From positions 1 through 64,000 of the forward strand of contig JACPVI010000063.1 of the NCBI GenBank assembly GCA_016191815.1: a stretch of 64,000 nucleotides of DNA, written 5' to 3'. The stretch comes from Myxococcales bacterium (GTDB lineage: Bacteria; Myxococcota; Myxococcia; Myxococcales; Myxococcaceae). The stretch's first letter is position 1; the number at the start of each line of letters is the position of its first letter. The notes below the pieces were generated by a model. That model was not told the DNA's origin and searched no databases. It was given only the letters and a program-made list of their open reading frames with translations. A program made the position numbers and the translations under genes. This document shows positions 19,772 through 29,100 of the stretch, piece by piece.

Positions 19772-20995
19772 TCATGCGACTCTCCCTCGAATGCGCCGCG
19801 GGCGGAACTCCGGCAGGAGCGCCTCGATCAAGAACGTGAACTCGGCCGCCATCCTGAGCGTGCGCTCGATCGCGGCGAGCCGGTGCGGGCTATAGAACTC
19901 CTTGGGCGAGCGCACGCCCTTGCTCGCGTTGCAGGCGCGGCAGAGCAGCACGGCGTTGCCGGGCTCGATCGGCACGCCCTCGGCCGCTGGCCAGTGGTGG
20001 TCAATGGTCAGGTCATCGGGCGAGTTGCAGGACGCACAGCGCTCGCAGAAGAGCTTCCAGGTGACACGGTACGCAATGAAGGAGAAGCTCGGTTCAAGCC
20101 CGAGAACACGATCCTTCCGCCGCTTCTGCTCTGCGGAGTTCCGGAGCCGGAAGAGGGCTCCGGGTGCGCCCGCATCGCCGCGCATCCGGCACTTCCGCTC
20201 TTGCTTGCGGAGTCTGCACACCGGCGATCGCGGGTAGCAGGCCCCGCAGTATCCGCGCATGCAGTGCTGTACGTGGCCGCGACCGCAGCCCAGACACTCC
20301 AAGGCGTAGCGCGACCACCGCGCTGGAGGAAGGACGTCATCTTGGGGGAGCGTCCCGCCGCGGTATCTCGCCTGGTAGCAGCGCGCGCAGAATCCCTGGC
20401 CGTAGTGAGGCCGATTCACCGAAGAACAGTCACGGCACTGGTCCCAACGAAGCGACCAGAAGGCCGGTCGGCTATCTGTGCGGCTTCCAGAGACGAGGAC
20501 CTGCTGCGCACCGTCCGCGACCTGCATTGTTGACGGAACTTGACGCCGTCCATATCCCTCGGCGCTGGTTTCCAATTTCGGGAACGCGCCTTCTCCGGCA
20601 CCTTTGGCTGCGTCCATTTTCGCCTCGGCTCCCCGGTGCGAGACGGCAGTAGGAACGGCCGGCGCGCGTGGCGAAAATGGGGGATCGCCCCCCGGGGGGT
20701 GCGCCGCGTCGTTGGCCGCGTCGCGCGCCACGTTGGCCCACGTCGCGTCGTCGCCGGGCCCGGCGATCTCCGGCGCGACCTCGTTCGGCGGCGCGCCCAC
20801 GGGCGCGACGGGCGCGCACGCCACGACGGCGCCCGCGGCCTGGCCCGGGTCAGGAAAGCGGCAATCCGCTTCCGGACCTGGCGCCGCAAACGCGCGTGCA
20901 ACCTCGCGAATCTCCGAGGTGGCCGGCTCGCGGATTGCCGCTTTCGTCACGAAGCGGCAGTCCGGAGCCGCGTCAGTGGACCGCGCGTTCGCCAT
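19772..20995 (-). CDS. HNH endonuclease with zinc-ribbon segments
   Basis: The C-terminal third is a clear HNH nuclease: [16 protein letters not shown], then [18 protein letters not shown]. Two cysteine clusters precede it (QCRDCSS...GFCARCYQ and LECLGCGRG...YCGACYP). The frame opens at ATG 20995, overlapping the TerS gene, but its first 156 residues are low-complexity Ala/Pro. ATG 20527 (MQVADGAQQ) is a credible alternative start. HNH genes beside TerL often assist cos cleavage in HK97-type phages; a homing-type insertion is the alternative, favoured by the flanking direct repeats. Confidence 0.75.
   Translation of the reverse strand: MANARSTDAAPDCRFVTKAAIREPATSEIREVARAFAAPGPEADCRFPDPGQAAGAVVACAPVAPVGAPPNEVAPEIAGPGDDATWANVARDAANDAAHPPGGDPPFSPRAPAVPTAVSHRGAEAKMDAAKGAGEGAFPKLETSAEGYGRRQVPSTMQVADGAQQVLVSGSRTDSRPAFWSLRWDQCRDCSSVNRPHYGQGFCARCYQARYRGGTLPQDDVLPPARWSRYALECLGCGRGHVQHCMRGYCGACYPRSPVCRLRKQERKCRMRGDAGAPGALFRLRNSAEQKRRKDRVLGLEPSFSFIAYRVTWKLFCERCASCNSPDDLTIDHHWPAAEGVPIEPGNAVLLCRACNASKGVRSPKEFYSPHRLAAIERTLRMAAEFTFLIEALLPEFRPRRIRGRVA
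20492..20533 (+). repeat. integrase 3' end, copy 2 of a direct repeat
   Basis: This copy encodes [13 protein letters not shown] plus stop on the plus strand and matches the end of the integrase gene. Similarity extends weakly about 15 bases upstream and stops at the stop codon. On the other strand it overlaps a possible start (ATG 20527) of the HNH gene. Confidence 0.65.
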
Positions 20996-21587
20996 CGGGG
21001 GCGCCCTCGTCGATGGCCGTGCCCTCGAGCTCCGGCGTGAGAGTGTCGAGCTGCGCGCGGAGCCGCTGGTGGCGCTGCTGGATGCTCTCCAGCGTCAGCC
21101 CGCCGCGCAGCTCCTGGCGCGAGTCCGCGTTGCCGACGAGCAGCTCCTTGAGCCGGACCAGGCGGTCGAGATCCGCGGGGCTGTCGAAGCGGACCTTCCC
21201 CCCATCGACCGCCTGCTGGAAGCCGCGGATGTAGTCGTCCACAACCTGGACCACGTCCGCGGTGGCGAGCGCGCGCGCCTCTGCCACCTTCTCGACCACT
21301 TTCTCTTCGAAGCGGGCCTGCGCCTTGAGCCGCGCTTCCTCGCGCCGCTGGTAGCAGCGGGCCTTCGAGGCGTACTGCCAGACGCGGTTGCGCGAGACGC
21401 CGTAGCGCGCGCCCAAGTCCGCGAGAGACGGGAACTTCACCGCCTCGCGGTCGGTGTCGGGGTCCTTCACCACCTCGCCGAAGACGAGCAGGCGGTCGAC
21501 CTCGTCCCAGGGGACGATGGGCGCGTCCGCCTTCTTCGGCCGACCTCGCGGTCGTGCGGGCTTGGCCGTGGGTTCGGTGGGGTCCAT
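20973..21587 (-). CDS. terminase small subunit-like DNA-binding protein
   Basis: 204 residues. An AT-hook-like RPRGRPKK precedes a helix-turn-helix (SLADLGARYGVSRNRVWQYA) and long charged helices (EEARLKAQARFEEKVVEKVAEA). That order (HTH, then oligomerisation helices) and the place at the head of the packaging operon fit a TerS that recognises pac/cos and recruits TerL. ATG 21587 lies only 8 bases from the -10 of a strong promoter, so the transcript may be nearly leaderless. Confidence 0.75.
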   Translation of the reverse strand: MDPTEPTAKPARPRGRPKKADAPIVPWDEVDRLLVFGEVVKDPDTDREAVKFPSLADLGARYGVSRNRVWQYASKARCYQRREEARLKAQARFEEKVVEKVAEARALATADVVQVVDDYIRGFQQAVDGGKVRFDSPADLDRLVRLKELLVGNADSRQELRGGLTLESIQQRHQRLRAQLDTLTPELEGTAIDEGAPDGERAVH

Positions 21588-21595
21588 CCTCTTCG

Positions 21596-21624
21596 AGTAT
21601 ATGGAACTTCCATATCAGCGTCAA
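21596..21624 (-). promoter_or_regulatory. packaging-operon promoter with embedded palindrome
   Basis: Reading the minus strand: -35 TTGACG (21619-21624), a 17-base spacer and -10 TATACT (21596-21601). The spacer holds ATATGGAA-C-TTCCATAT (21599-21615), a perfect 17-base palindrome reaching into the -10. It is a housekeeping-type promoter placed to be repressed directly. The ATG of the TerS-like gene is 8 bases after the -10. Confidence 0.8.
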
Positions 21625-21776
21625 CGAGAGGAGCGCGGGCGGCTCGACGCCGGCGAGAGGTTCGACGGCGCCGTGTCGGAGCCCGCCTGGGTGCGCGGTT
21701 GCGTCGACGCACGTGCCAGATGCGATGCTTGGGCCACCAGCCAGTCGGGGCTCGCCGCTGGCAACGGGTTCGCACA

Positions 21777-21989
21777 TCAGCTCGCATTCTCGTCCTCCGG
21801 GTCGTCAGGGTCCGCGGGCTCGAACCCCAGGCAGCTCGTGATGGTGACGAGCAGGTTCGGGTCGAGCGCCTTCGCCATGCCGCAGACCAGGTGGTGGTCG
21901 CACTTCAAGCAGAGGTGCTGCTCGCGGTGGCGGGCCTTCAGCTCGCCGAGAGGCAGCTCGTCGAGGGCGGCGTGTCTCGTCTCGTTCAA
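21777..21989 (-). CDS. small four-cysteine phage protein
   Basis: 70 residues with CLKCDHHLVCG and a later Cys (ITSCLG), a likely small zinc-binding module, and an acidic C-terminus. The start is TTG 21989, justified by a strong AGGAGGTG 5 bases upstream and by overlap with the RuvC stop (TTGA). It is the last gene of the recombination operon. Function is unknown. Confidence 0.65.
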   Translation of the reverse strand: MNETRHAALDELPLGELKARHREQHLCLKCDHHLVCGMAKALDPNLLVTITSCLGFEPADPDDPEDENAS

Positions 21990-22504
21990 CGGGCACCTCC
22001 TGTGGCGCGCAGCATGGGTAGACGGCAGGCGTGGGTGATGGCGGCGGCGAGCGCGTCGGCCGCATGCTCCGGCTTCGGCAGCTCAGCCATGGCGAGTTGG
22101 AGCTTCACCATCTTCTGCACCTGCACCTTCTCGGCGTTCGCGTAGCCCGTGACCGCGCGCTTGATGTCCTGCGCCGAGTACTCGGCCACAGGGACGCCGT
22201 GGGCGCGTAGCGCCTCGCGGAGCATCCCCACGACGTTCGCGACCTGGAGGGACGAGGTGACCGCCTTGCCGTAGAAGCGGAACTCCTCGATGGACGCGGC
22301 CTCGGGATGCTGCTCGTCGAGGAGTGCCTCGAACGCGCGGGCGAGCTCGCCGATCCGGATGGTGAGGTCCCGGCCGACGGAGAGGCCGGGGCGGCGCTTC
22401 GTGCGAAAGACGCCGTGCGTCCGCGCGGTCATGCGCTTGCCCTCGACGGTGATGACGCCGTAGCCGAGCGCCGCGAGGCCAGGGTCCACACCGAGGACAA
22501 TCAC
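21986..22504 (-). CDS. ruvC: RuvC-type Holliday junction resolvase
   Basis: 172 residues with the RuvC catalytic pattern: Asp in VLGVDPGLAALGYG, Glu in AASIEEFRFYGK and the final acidic pair in PEHAADALAAAITHA. The length matches bacterial RuvC. Phage copies resolve branched replication or recombination intermediates before packaging. It starts at GTG 22504, overlapping the upstream stop. It sits in an operon with an exonuclease-like gene, supporting a recombination role. Confidence 0.88.
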   Translation of the reverse strand: MIVLGVDPGLAALGYGVITVEGKRMTARTHGVFRTKRRPGLSVGRDLTIRIGELARAFEALLDEQHPEAASIEEFRFYGKAVTSSLQVANVVGMLREALRAHGVPVAEYSAQDIKRAVTGYANAEKVQVQKMVKLQLAMAELPKPEHAADALAAAITHACRLPMLRATGGAR

Positions 22505-22821
22505 GGCGTGGCCTCCGCCCCCGGCCGGAAGAGCCGGTTGACGACCGGGATGCCGCGCTCCTGCGCCGCGGAGATCTCCCGCTCCATGCCGGAGGTGATT
22601 GCCGTCCCGTAGAACCAGAGCGCGTCGCAGCAGCTGACGAGCTCGACGCAGAACCGGAGCGCGAGTTCGCGGTCGGTCTCCTCGTCGAGGAAGGCCGGCA
22701 GGTACAGGTGGGGCGCGATCGGCAGGTGCCCCTCGGCGACGACGGCCTTGCAGATGGCGCGGACGCGCTTGACGTTGGCGGCCACATCGCCGGCGAAGGG
22801 ATGGGCGACGTAGACCTTCAT
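22501..22821 (-). CDS. nucleoside 2-deoxyribosyltransferase-like protein (DUF4406 type)
   Basis: 106 residues with the fold pattern of nucleoside deoxyribosyltransferase relatives: MKVYVAHPFAGDVAANVKR, ALWFYG and the Glu-bearing SGMEREISAAQERGIPVV. Similar phage proteins are thought to act on nucleotides, although activity has rarely been shown. ATG 22821 overlaps the end of the nuclease gene and its stop overlaps the RuvC start, so it belongs to the same operon. Confidence 0.7.
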   Translation of the reverse strand: MKVYVAHPFAGDVAANVKRVRAICKAVVAEGHLPIAPHLYLPAFLDEETDRELALRFCVELVSCCDALWFYGTAITSGMEREISAAQERGIPVVNRLFRPGAEATP

Positions 22822-24014
22822 GGCGCATCCCCGGCTGGTGCCGTGGTCGCTCTCTGGGCGTTGAAGCGAGGAGACACCGATTTCTCGGCTATGGCTTCGA
22901 TCCGCGCCTTGAGCATCCGGGCATCGGCCGGGGCCAGCGACTTGGTGAGGTCCTTGACGAGGGCGTCGACCTTCGCCTTCTCGACCGAGAGCAGGAGCGG
23001 GACGAGCTCGTCCTCGTTCTTGCCCGTGAGCTCCCGGAAGACGGTCAGCGTCGGCTCGGTGGCGTAGCTGACCTGGGTGGTCTTCCCGATGGTGTAGACC
23101 ATCCCTCCGAGCTCGAGGCGGTCGACCTCCTGGAGCTGCGCCTTCAGGATCTTCTCGAGCGCATCCTTGCGGGCGTAGAGGATCTTCGCCATGCGAGCGA
23201 CCTCCTCGCGCTCGCGGGCGACCGCCTCGATGTCCTTCTCGTCCTGGCAGACCGACTCGACCTTGCCGAGCAGCGCGCGGTGGTAGGTCGGGCACTGCGC
23301 GCTGTGATCGCACCAGACGCAGTTCTCGTTGAGCCGGGCAGGGAACTCGGTGGCGCTCTCCGTCTCTTGCCCGAGCATCGCGATGTACTCCCGGGCGGCG
23401 GCGAGGTCCTCCTCGGTGCGCGTCGTCTCCATGAGGATGCCGTGGCGCAGCAGGTAGAGGCCGAGGCGGACGTTCTTCGCCCAGGGCCAGAGCATCCGCG
23501 CGGCCATCGCGTAGATGGAGAGCTGGAGGTCGTAGTCGATCTCCTCGCGCGTGAAGATGGCCCGGTTCGACTTGTAGTCGACGATGGCGACCGTCTCGTC
23601 GTCCACCTTGTCGACGCGGTCGATGTACCCGAGGACCTGGAACCGCTCGACCGACAGCCGGAACTCCTGCTCGACCGAGAGGATGCTCGTGTGGTCGACG
23701 AGGGCGTGCTGGCGGGCGAAGTTGCCGAGGATGGTGAGTCCCTCCTGGAACACGGCGAACTCGCTCAGGCCCGAGCGGCTCCACTCGTCCTTGTACGCGG
23801 CGAGGAGCCGGTCCTCGGGGAAGCGGCCGGAGAGCTTCTCGGCGACGATTTCCCGGTAGACGCGCTCGAGCGCGGCGTGCAGGAGCGAGCCGAACAGGAG
23901 AGACGCGTTCGGCGTCGAGGGCGCCTTCTGGATGTAGTGGAGCTGGTAGCTCTTCGGGCACTGCGCGTAGCGTTTCAGGCGGCTGAATGACAGGTAGTCG
24001 TTGGCGAAGCTCAT
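22818..24014 (-). CDS. PD-(D/E)XK nuclease, Cas4/RecB-like
   Basis: 398 residues. Nuclease core: SFSRLKRYAQCPKSY with the first Cys, FGSLLHAALE, GYIDRVDKVD (Asp) and AIVDYKSN (Asp...Lys). Three further cysteines in ENCVWCDHSAQCPTY complete a likely 4Fe-4S site as in Cas4/AddB-type exonucleases. The final 140 residues are helical and less conserved. In phages these nucleases process DNA ends for recombination. It overlaps both neighbours by 4 bases. Confidence 0.85.
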   Translation of the reverse strand: MSFANDYLSFSRLKRYAQCPKSYQLHYIQKAPSTPNASLLFGSLLHAALERVYREIVAEKLSGRFPEDRLLAAYKDEWSRSGLSEFAVFQEGLTILGNFARQHALVDHTSILSVEQEFRLSVERFQVLGYIDRVDKVDDETVAIVDYKSNRAIFTREEIDYDLQLSIYAMAARMLWPWAKNVRLGLYLLRHGILMETTRTEEDLAAAREYIAMLGQETESATEFPARLNENCVWCDHSAQCPTYHRALLGKVESVCQDEKDIEAVAREREEVARMAKILYARKDALEKILKAQLQEVDRLELGGMVYTIGKTTQVSYATEPTLTVFRELTGKNEDELVPLLLSVEKAKVDALVKDLTKSLAPADARMLKARIEAIAEKSVSPRFNAQRATTAPAGDAP

Positions 24015-24760
24015 CGAGCACCGTCCTTGCTGTCGAAGAGGGTGGTCTGGGCGGGCGGTGCCGCGGACTCGGGCGCGGGCTGCGCCGTCGTCCGCTCGCG
24101 CAGGCGACGGAGGTGTTCACGGGCGTCGTCGGCGCTCGGTTCGGCCGGAGCCACAACCGGACCAGGCAGACCCCGCGGGCCTCCGGTTGTCCCAGCCAGC
24201 CGGGCCTCGTGGGCCTCTGCGCGACTGTCTGCCTGGGCCGGTTCTGACTCCGAGAGAAGAGACGCCGCTTCGGCGATCGCCGCCGGGCTGGCGTCGGGCA
24301 GCGGCTTACCGTCGCGGGTGAGCGAGGCGATGCGACCGCCGAAGGCGTGGACGACGTTCGCGAGCGTCACCGCCTCCTCGACGGTGAGCTCCATCCGGTC
24401 CTGGCCCGTGCGGGCGGGCACCAGCCAGAACGTGCCGAGCGGCGACTTGAGCTCGACCTCGACGCTGAGCTTCCTGAAGCTCTCGACGTCCTCGCGCGTG
24501 AGGAGCTGGCCCTCCTTGAGCGTGGGTGTCACCGCGCCGATCGCGTTCGAGAGGGCGGTGCCGTCGGTCTTGGGGGCGTTGCGCTTCATCCACTCCACGC
24601 ACATGAACTCGTCGGGGCGCGCGCACGCCCCGTTGTCCACGTAAGAAACGCAGCGCTTCCCCTCGCCTGGGACGTACTTCTCGCACGTGATGCCGGCCGG
24701 GCGCTCCAACGGCGCCGCGGGCGCGGTGGGCTCTGGCTTCAGCAGATCGGTGAGGGGCAT
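24011..24760 (-). CDS. hypothetical phage protein with N-terminal cysteines and C-terminal clamp motif
   Basis: 249 residues, first gene of the recombination operon. Cysteines at GITCEKYVPG, KRCVSYV, NGACARP and FMCVEW suggest a metal-binding N-terminus. The middle (VEVELKSPLGTFWLVPART, ELTVEEAVTLANVVHAFGG) is an unassigned alpha/beta region and the rest is Pro/Ala/Glu-rich. Near the end is QTTLFD (from Gln238), which fits the sliding-clamp-binding consensus. A TGTCCC/GCGTTT promoter lies upstream and a second look-alike inside the gene (24646-24674). It may escort recombination factors to the replisome; this is inference. Confidence 0.65.
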   Translation of the reverse strand: MPLTDLLKPEPTAPAAPLERPAGITCEKYVPGEGKRCVSYVDNGACARPDEFMCVEWMKRNAPKTDGTALSNAIGAVTPTLKEGQLLTREDVESFRKLSVEVELKSPLGTFWLVPARTGQDRMELTVEEAVTLANVVHAFGGRIASLTRDGKPLPDASPAAIAEAASLLSESEPAQADSRAEAHEARLAGTTGGPRGLPGPVVAPAEPSADDAREHLRRLRERTTAQPAPESAAPPAQTTLFDSKDGAR

Positions 24761-24804
24761 GGGGCTGGTTCCTCGTCACGAGCGCTTCGTGCGCGCCGTG
24801 AGAG

Positions 24805-24834
24805 AAACGCAGCCTGTTCACGTGCCTGGGACAG
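24805..24834 (-). promoter_or_regulatory. phage-type promoter A (recombination operon)
   Basis: On the minus strand: TGTCCC, 17 bases, GCGTTT (-10 element 24805-24810), 45 bases before the ATG at 24760. It shares with three other prophage intergenic sites the pattern CTGTCCCA...AGGCTGCGTTT. Assignment to the phage sigma factor is inferred. Confidence 0.65.
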
Positions 24835-24841
24835 CCGCTGG

Positions 24842-25163
24842 CGAACGGGACAGCAAGTGGCCCCCATTGGCCCGGAACGGGACAGCATGTTGTCCCGCAA
24901 TCTTGTCAGTCAGCCCGGGACCTTGCCCTTCAACAGGACAGACGGGACGTCTTCTTTTCAGTAGGTCTATTAAGGAGATGAGGTTCGCGTTTTTCGTGAG
25001 AGAGGATAGAGGCGAATTCGCTTCTCCATACGCATGTCCTATGTCCTCCAGAAACCCGTCCCGTCTGTCCCGTTCGCCGTAACCCATTGATGCGGCTCTG
25101 GAAAACAGTGGACACCGATCCGTCCCGAACCCAGGCAATGAGGGCCACTTGCTGTCCCGTTCG
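24842..25163. promoter_or_regulatory. 320-bp imperfect dyad control region between divergent genes
   Basis: This fills most of the 494-base gap between the genes starting at 24760 (minus) and 25255 (plus). Outer arms at 24842-24863 and 25142-25163 are perfect 22-base inverted copies beginning CGAACGGGACAG. Similarity continues inward on the same register for about 25 bases. Inner arms at 24935-24949 and 25057-25071 match 14 of 15 and share the same centre (about 25003). CTGTCCC(G)TTCG-type elements recur on both sides, and GGGACA...TGTCCC also forms a local palindrome at 24879-24896. It may be an inverted-duplication regulatory region or a replication origin. Confidence 0.7.
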
Positions 25164-25254
25164 AGCGCGAGGACCCAGGTCCGACGCTTCTCAGCGGGCG
25201 CCGGTAGGTACGTGGTGAGCGCGGACTCCCCGCGCCGGCAACCACGGAGGCCGC

Positions 25255-25545
25255 ATGCGCCACGACGTCTACCGCTACACGTTCGACGAGAAGACCCCGC
25301 AGGCTGAAGTCCGGGACTCCCTCTTCCTCGCCGTCTTCTGTGCCGAGGGACTACATGGTCGGGCCCAGGTGCGCCTGGACGCCGCCTTCTCCCTCGACGA
25401 GAAGAAGCGCGCCTGCGTGATAGACGCCGCCACGCCCGTGGGCCGGACCATCGCGCAGATCTTCACCGGCCTGCTGTCGCGCGAGTTCGGCGAGGACGCC
25501 TTCACGGTCGAGCGTGTCGGCGAGTCACCTGAACGCCGGGCATGA
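25255..25545 (+). CDS. hypothetical phage protein
   Basis: 96 residues, compact and soluble (FDEKTPQAEVRDSLFLAVFC, GLHGRAQVRLDAAFSLDEKK, IAQIFTGLLSREFGEDAF). The ATG follows ACGGAGGCCGC. It is the only rightward gene in this part of the element, is read from the dyad control region, and is convergent with the replication operon 35 bases away. Position suggests an early regulatory or accessory product; I recognise no domain. Confidence 0.6.
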   Translation: MRHDVYRYTFDEKTPQAEVRDSLFLAVFCAEGLHGRAQVRLDAAFSLDEKKRACVIDAATPVGRTIAQIFTGLLSREFGEDAFTVERVGESPERRA

Positions 25546-25580
25546 CACCAGCGCGCCGTTGGCGCCGAGCGGTGCGCCGC

Positions 25581-26159
25581 TTACAGGCCTCGGGGGTCGC
25601 CGCGGCGAGGAGAGGCCCCGAGCGCCTGGACCTGGGCCCAGTCGAGGACGACCACCCGGCGCCTGCCACGCACGCCGTGGAAGTACACCTGCATCCGCGT
25701 CCCCACCACGAGCCCGGGGCGTGTGTCGCTCGCCAGGACCAAGGCGCGGTCGACGTCCGCGCGCGGGAGGGAGAAGCCAAACCGCGCCACGGCGGGGAGC
25801 GCGGACTCGAGGTGGACCGCGAGGTGGCTGCACTCGTCCAGAGAGGCGTGCCGGAACCCGGGCAGCGGCGCCTGCCGAAATCGCGTGGTCTTGCCGCGCA
25901 GGGTCGCCACGTGCTCGCCGTCCCGAAGGACGTTGCTGTGGACCCCTTGCGCGATGGAGCGCATCAGCCAGCAGAGGTCGTCCGCCCACCAGGGTCGCGA
26001 GAGGTTCGGTTGGTCGAGGCGGGCGTCGCGCAAGAGCGCGGCGACGGTGGCCCGGTACTCGTCGGGAGCAAGGGCGCCCTGGCGCTTCCGAAGCGTGAGC
26101 GCACGGATCTCGCGGAGGGCGGCATCGAGGCGCTTCGCCGGCGTGTCGTGCGGGTCCAT
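25581..26159 (-). CDS. hypothetical protein, last gene of the replication operon
   Basis: 192 residues. The N-terminal 60 are helical (AALREIRALTLRKRQGALA), followed by ADDLCWLMRSIAQGVHS, PGFRHASLDECSHLAVHLES and a beta-rich C-terminal half with VGTRMQVYFHGVRGRRRVVV. The start lies 4 bases after the primase-helicase stop, so translation is probably coupled. No family was recognised; a conserved, short-range role in replication is the only inference. Confidence 0.6.
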   Translation of the reverse strand: MDPHDTPAKRLDAALREIRALTLRKRQGALAPDEYRATVAALLRDARLDQPNLSRPWWADDLCWLMRSIAQGVHSNVLRDGEHVATLRGKTTRFRQAPLPGFRHASLDECSHLAVHLESALPAVARFGFSLPRADVDRALVLASDTRPGLVVGTRMQVYFHGVRGRRRVVVLDWAQVQALGASPRRGDPRGL

Positions 26160-26163
26160 GCCG

Positions 26164-29100
26164 TCAGTCTCCGTACCGAGGGGAGTAGCTGGACCCGAAG
26201 CCTCGATCCTTCTCTTCTTCCTGTGGCCAGCTCTCGGGGTCGATCATCGGTGTCTTCGTTGGATCCACGCCGAAGGCCCGGCGTCGGTTGGAGTTCACGC
26301 CGAAGTAGACGCGCTCTCCTTCGAGCGTCACGTAGCCGCCCTGGCGTTGGTTTTCGTGGATGAGCCGGCGGAGCGCCTTCAGGTCCACGAGCTCGCCCTC
26401 GTACCCGATGTTCTTGCAGTGCTTTCGGAACGAGTCGTAGGCCGACTCGAGGTGGATGAAGAGGACGCCGTCGTTGAAGACGTAGTGCACGCGGTGCCGG
26501 AGCTCGCCCTGGATGGCCATCACCTGGAGCATGTCGATGAAGTGGTCGAGCGCGTTCTTGACGCCGTGGTCCGTCTCGAGGACGTCGGCGAGGACCGCGT
26601 CCACCGCCTCCCGCACCCCGAGGTCGGCCGGCAGCGCGTGGCCGCAGGCCTCCGCGAACTGCTCGAAGAGGTAGACGCCAAGGAGCATGGCGGTGACGTT
26701 CTCCGCCACGCGGATAGGCACCTTGCGGTCGGCGAGGAGCTTGCCGGCCACCGCGCGCGCCACCGCCAGGTCGGCGTCGAAGTCGCGCCCGAGGCAGAAC
26801 TGAATGTAGCGCGGCGCGAACACGCCAAGCTCGAGCGCCTTGAGCTCGCGGAACGCCGCCCGGAAGTCCTGGCGCTCCTCGAGCGTCGTCTTGGCCGGGT
26901 TTGTTGTCAGGATGCGCTCGAGCAGCGCCGCCTCGGTCGGCCGGGTCTCGCCGGCGACGCAGAGCGGCGCCTGCAGGTGGTAGGTGTTGACGGTCTGGTC
27001 CGGCCGCCCGCGCTCCTCGGTCTCGCCCCGGTACAGCCGCCGCAGGTAGCGGTGCAGCGTGTTCAGTCGGTGGCGGGGCATGTCGAACGGCTTGTACTCG
27101 TCGATGAAGATGGGGATGGAGCGCGTGGAGGTGAGGATCTTGAGGAGCGCGAACTCCGTCTCCGTGGCGCTGTAGGGCTCGGCATCCCGGATGCCAGAGA
27201 GGGGCCAGAAGACGTCGCTCACGAGCGAGCTCTTCCCGGAGCCTTGGGTGCCCCAGATGAACAGCGTCGGGAACGAGCCGACGCGCTCCATGAAGCGCGG
27301 TTTCACCGGCGCGGCGAAGAACCAACCGAGGACGGGCACGATGACCTCGGGGATGTTCACGCGCGGCAGGAACTCGAACACCTTGTCCGCGACGGCCTTG
27401 AACGCGTCGTCATCCGCGACCGGGTACTGCACACGGCCGTCGAGCGAGCCGCCGCTCGGCACGTAGATGACGGGCGACGGGTTCATGAACCCGTCCTTGG
27501 TGATGGCGCCCTTCGGGCAGAGCCACAGGTGGTGCTCGCCGTGCTTGTAGTCGCCGAGGACGGTGGAGCCCGGGCGCCGCGGCACTGGGTAGCGAGCGAG
27601 GACGCGCAAGAGGCCCTGGACGTTGTTGTCGCTGCCCGTCCACTGGAGGTCGGCCGACGGCAGGTGGCGGATGAGGTCGCGCTTCGAGTGGAAGGCCTTG
27701 AGCGGCAGACGCAGCGCCTCGACGGTTGTGCCCTTGTCCGTCCGGGCGCTGCCGAGGATGATTTCGGTGTCCTCGGTCTCGACGCGCATCTGCGGGGTGA
27801 TGTTGAACGAGGAGACGTACCGCGTCTCCCCGCGAGCGCTCATCGTGTAGTAGCAGCTCGTGTCCTCCCAGACCTCTCCCTCGATGGTGTCCTCGGGTTC
27901 GGCCTTGTTCGGGGCGCGGCTCGCGTCAGCGCCGTTCTCGTGGGGCCGCTCACCCGCCTGGGTGACGGAGCGCCGCAGGTCCTTCTGCTTCAGCCCGAAG
28001 CGCTTCCCGAGCAGGTCGATGTAGCGGCCCTGCATCGAGGGGTCGCGGTGCGCGATGGCCTCGAAGATGGGCTTGAGGCGGTACTCCAGCTCTCGGGCGG
28101 GGGAGTCCTCGGGGATGGCCTGCACGGCCTTCTCGATGTCGAAAACGTAGTCGTAGATTTCGCACCGCGCGCCAGGCTCGCGGTTGACGCGGCAGTAGCC
28201 GAGCTTCTGCAGCGAGTGGCACGGCGGCGCGACGGTTCCGTCCTCCCGCACCGTGCCGATGACCTTTTCGTAGCACTGGCGGATGTACGCCGGCCCGTCG
28301 CGGCCTGCGAGCTTGCCGAGCCCGCGCCGGTCGTACTCGAGGACGAGCTCGGTGATCTCGTCCAGGCCGAGGCCCTTGTGCACGAAGAACCGCACCATGT
28401 TGAAGATGGCGCGGCTGCGGTCGTCTTCGCCCTGCTCCCAGAGGCGCTGGACGGGGCCGCACATCTCGACGGGTGACTCCCAGTGGTACTCGCCCTCCGG
28501 CGTGCGGTGCGCCTTCGCCGTGGCCGCGGGCGACTGGTTCAGCACCGGCAGCCGGTGCGCGCCGTTCGAGGTGGTGGTCGCCGCCGGTGGCGGCGCCAGC
28601 AGGCGCTTCGCCAACGCGCCGTCCTCAACGCGGTCGATGTGGTCGAGCGCCACGCTGGTGCGGTGCGGCCTCTCCGCGCTCGGCTCGCCCTTGAGGCTCA
28701 CCGTGCCGATGACCTTGATGATGCGCGCCAGGTCGTGGATGGAGTCGACCTTGATGGCCTCCGACTCGACGCGCGAGCGCACCTCGGCCTCGAACGCGCG
28801 CAGGTTCGCCTGCACCGCCTCGCGGTTCTCCTCGGTCAGCGCGGTGGGCGGGACGGCGAACCAGAGCTGGGCGCCGTTGCCGCTCATCATGCGGCGCGGG
28901 CGCAGGAGCCCCTGGCCCTCGCACCACGCCGCCGCCGCGTCGCCCGCGGTGATGGCCGCCGCGAGCTCGGCCTCGGTGCTGGCGGTGTCCTTCGGCCGCA
29001 CCGGGTCGAGGTCGATGACCGTGGCGGTCACCACTTCGACGTCCTTGCGCCCGGCGCCGGTCTTGAGCGGCCGGATGGCGTTCGCGGCCATCTCGAGGAG

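Noticed and set aside
24842-25163. Inverted repeats as the ends of an insertion sequence
   Set aside because: The roughly 280 bases between the arms hold no transposase frame, there is no flanking target duplication, and inner arms share the same centre, which fits a dyad control region better.
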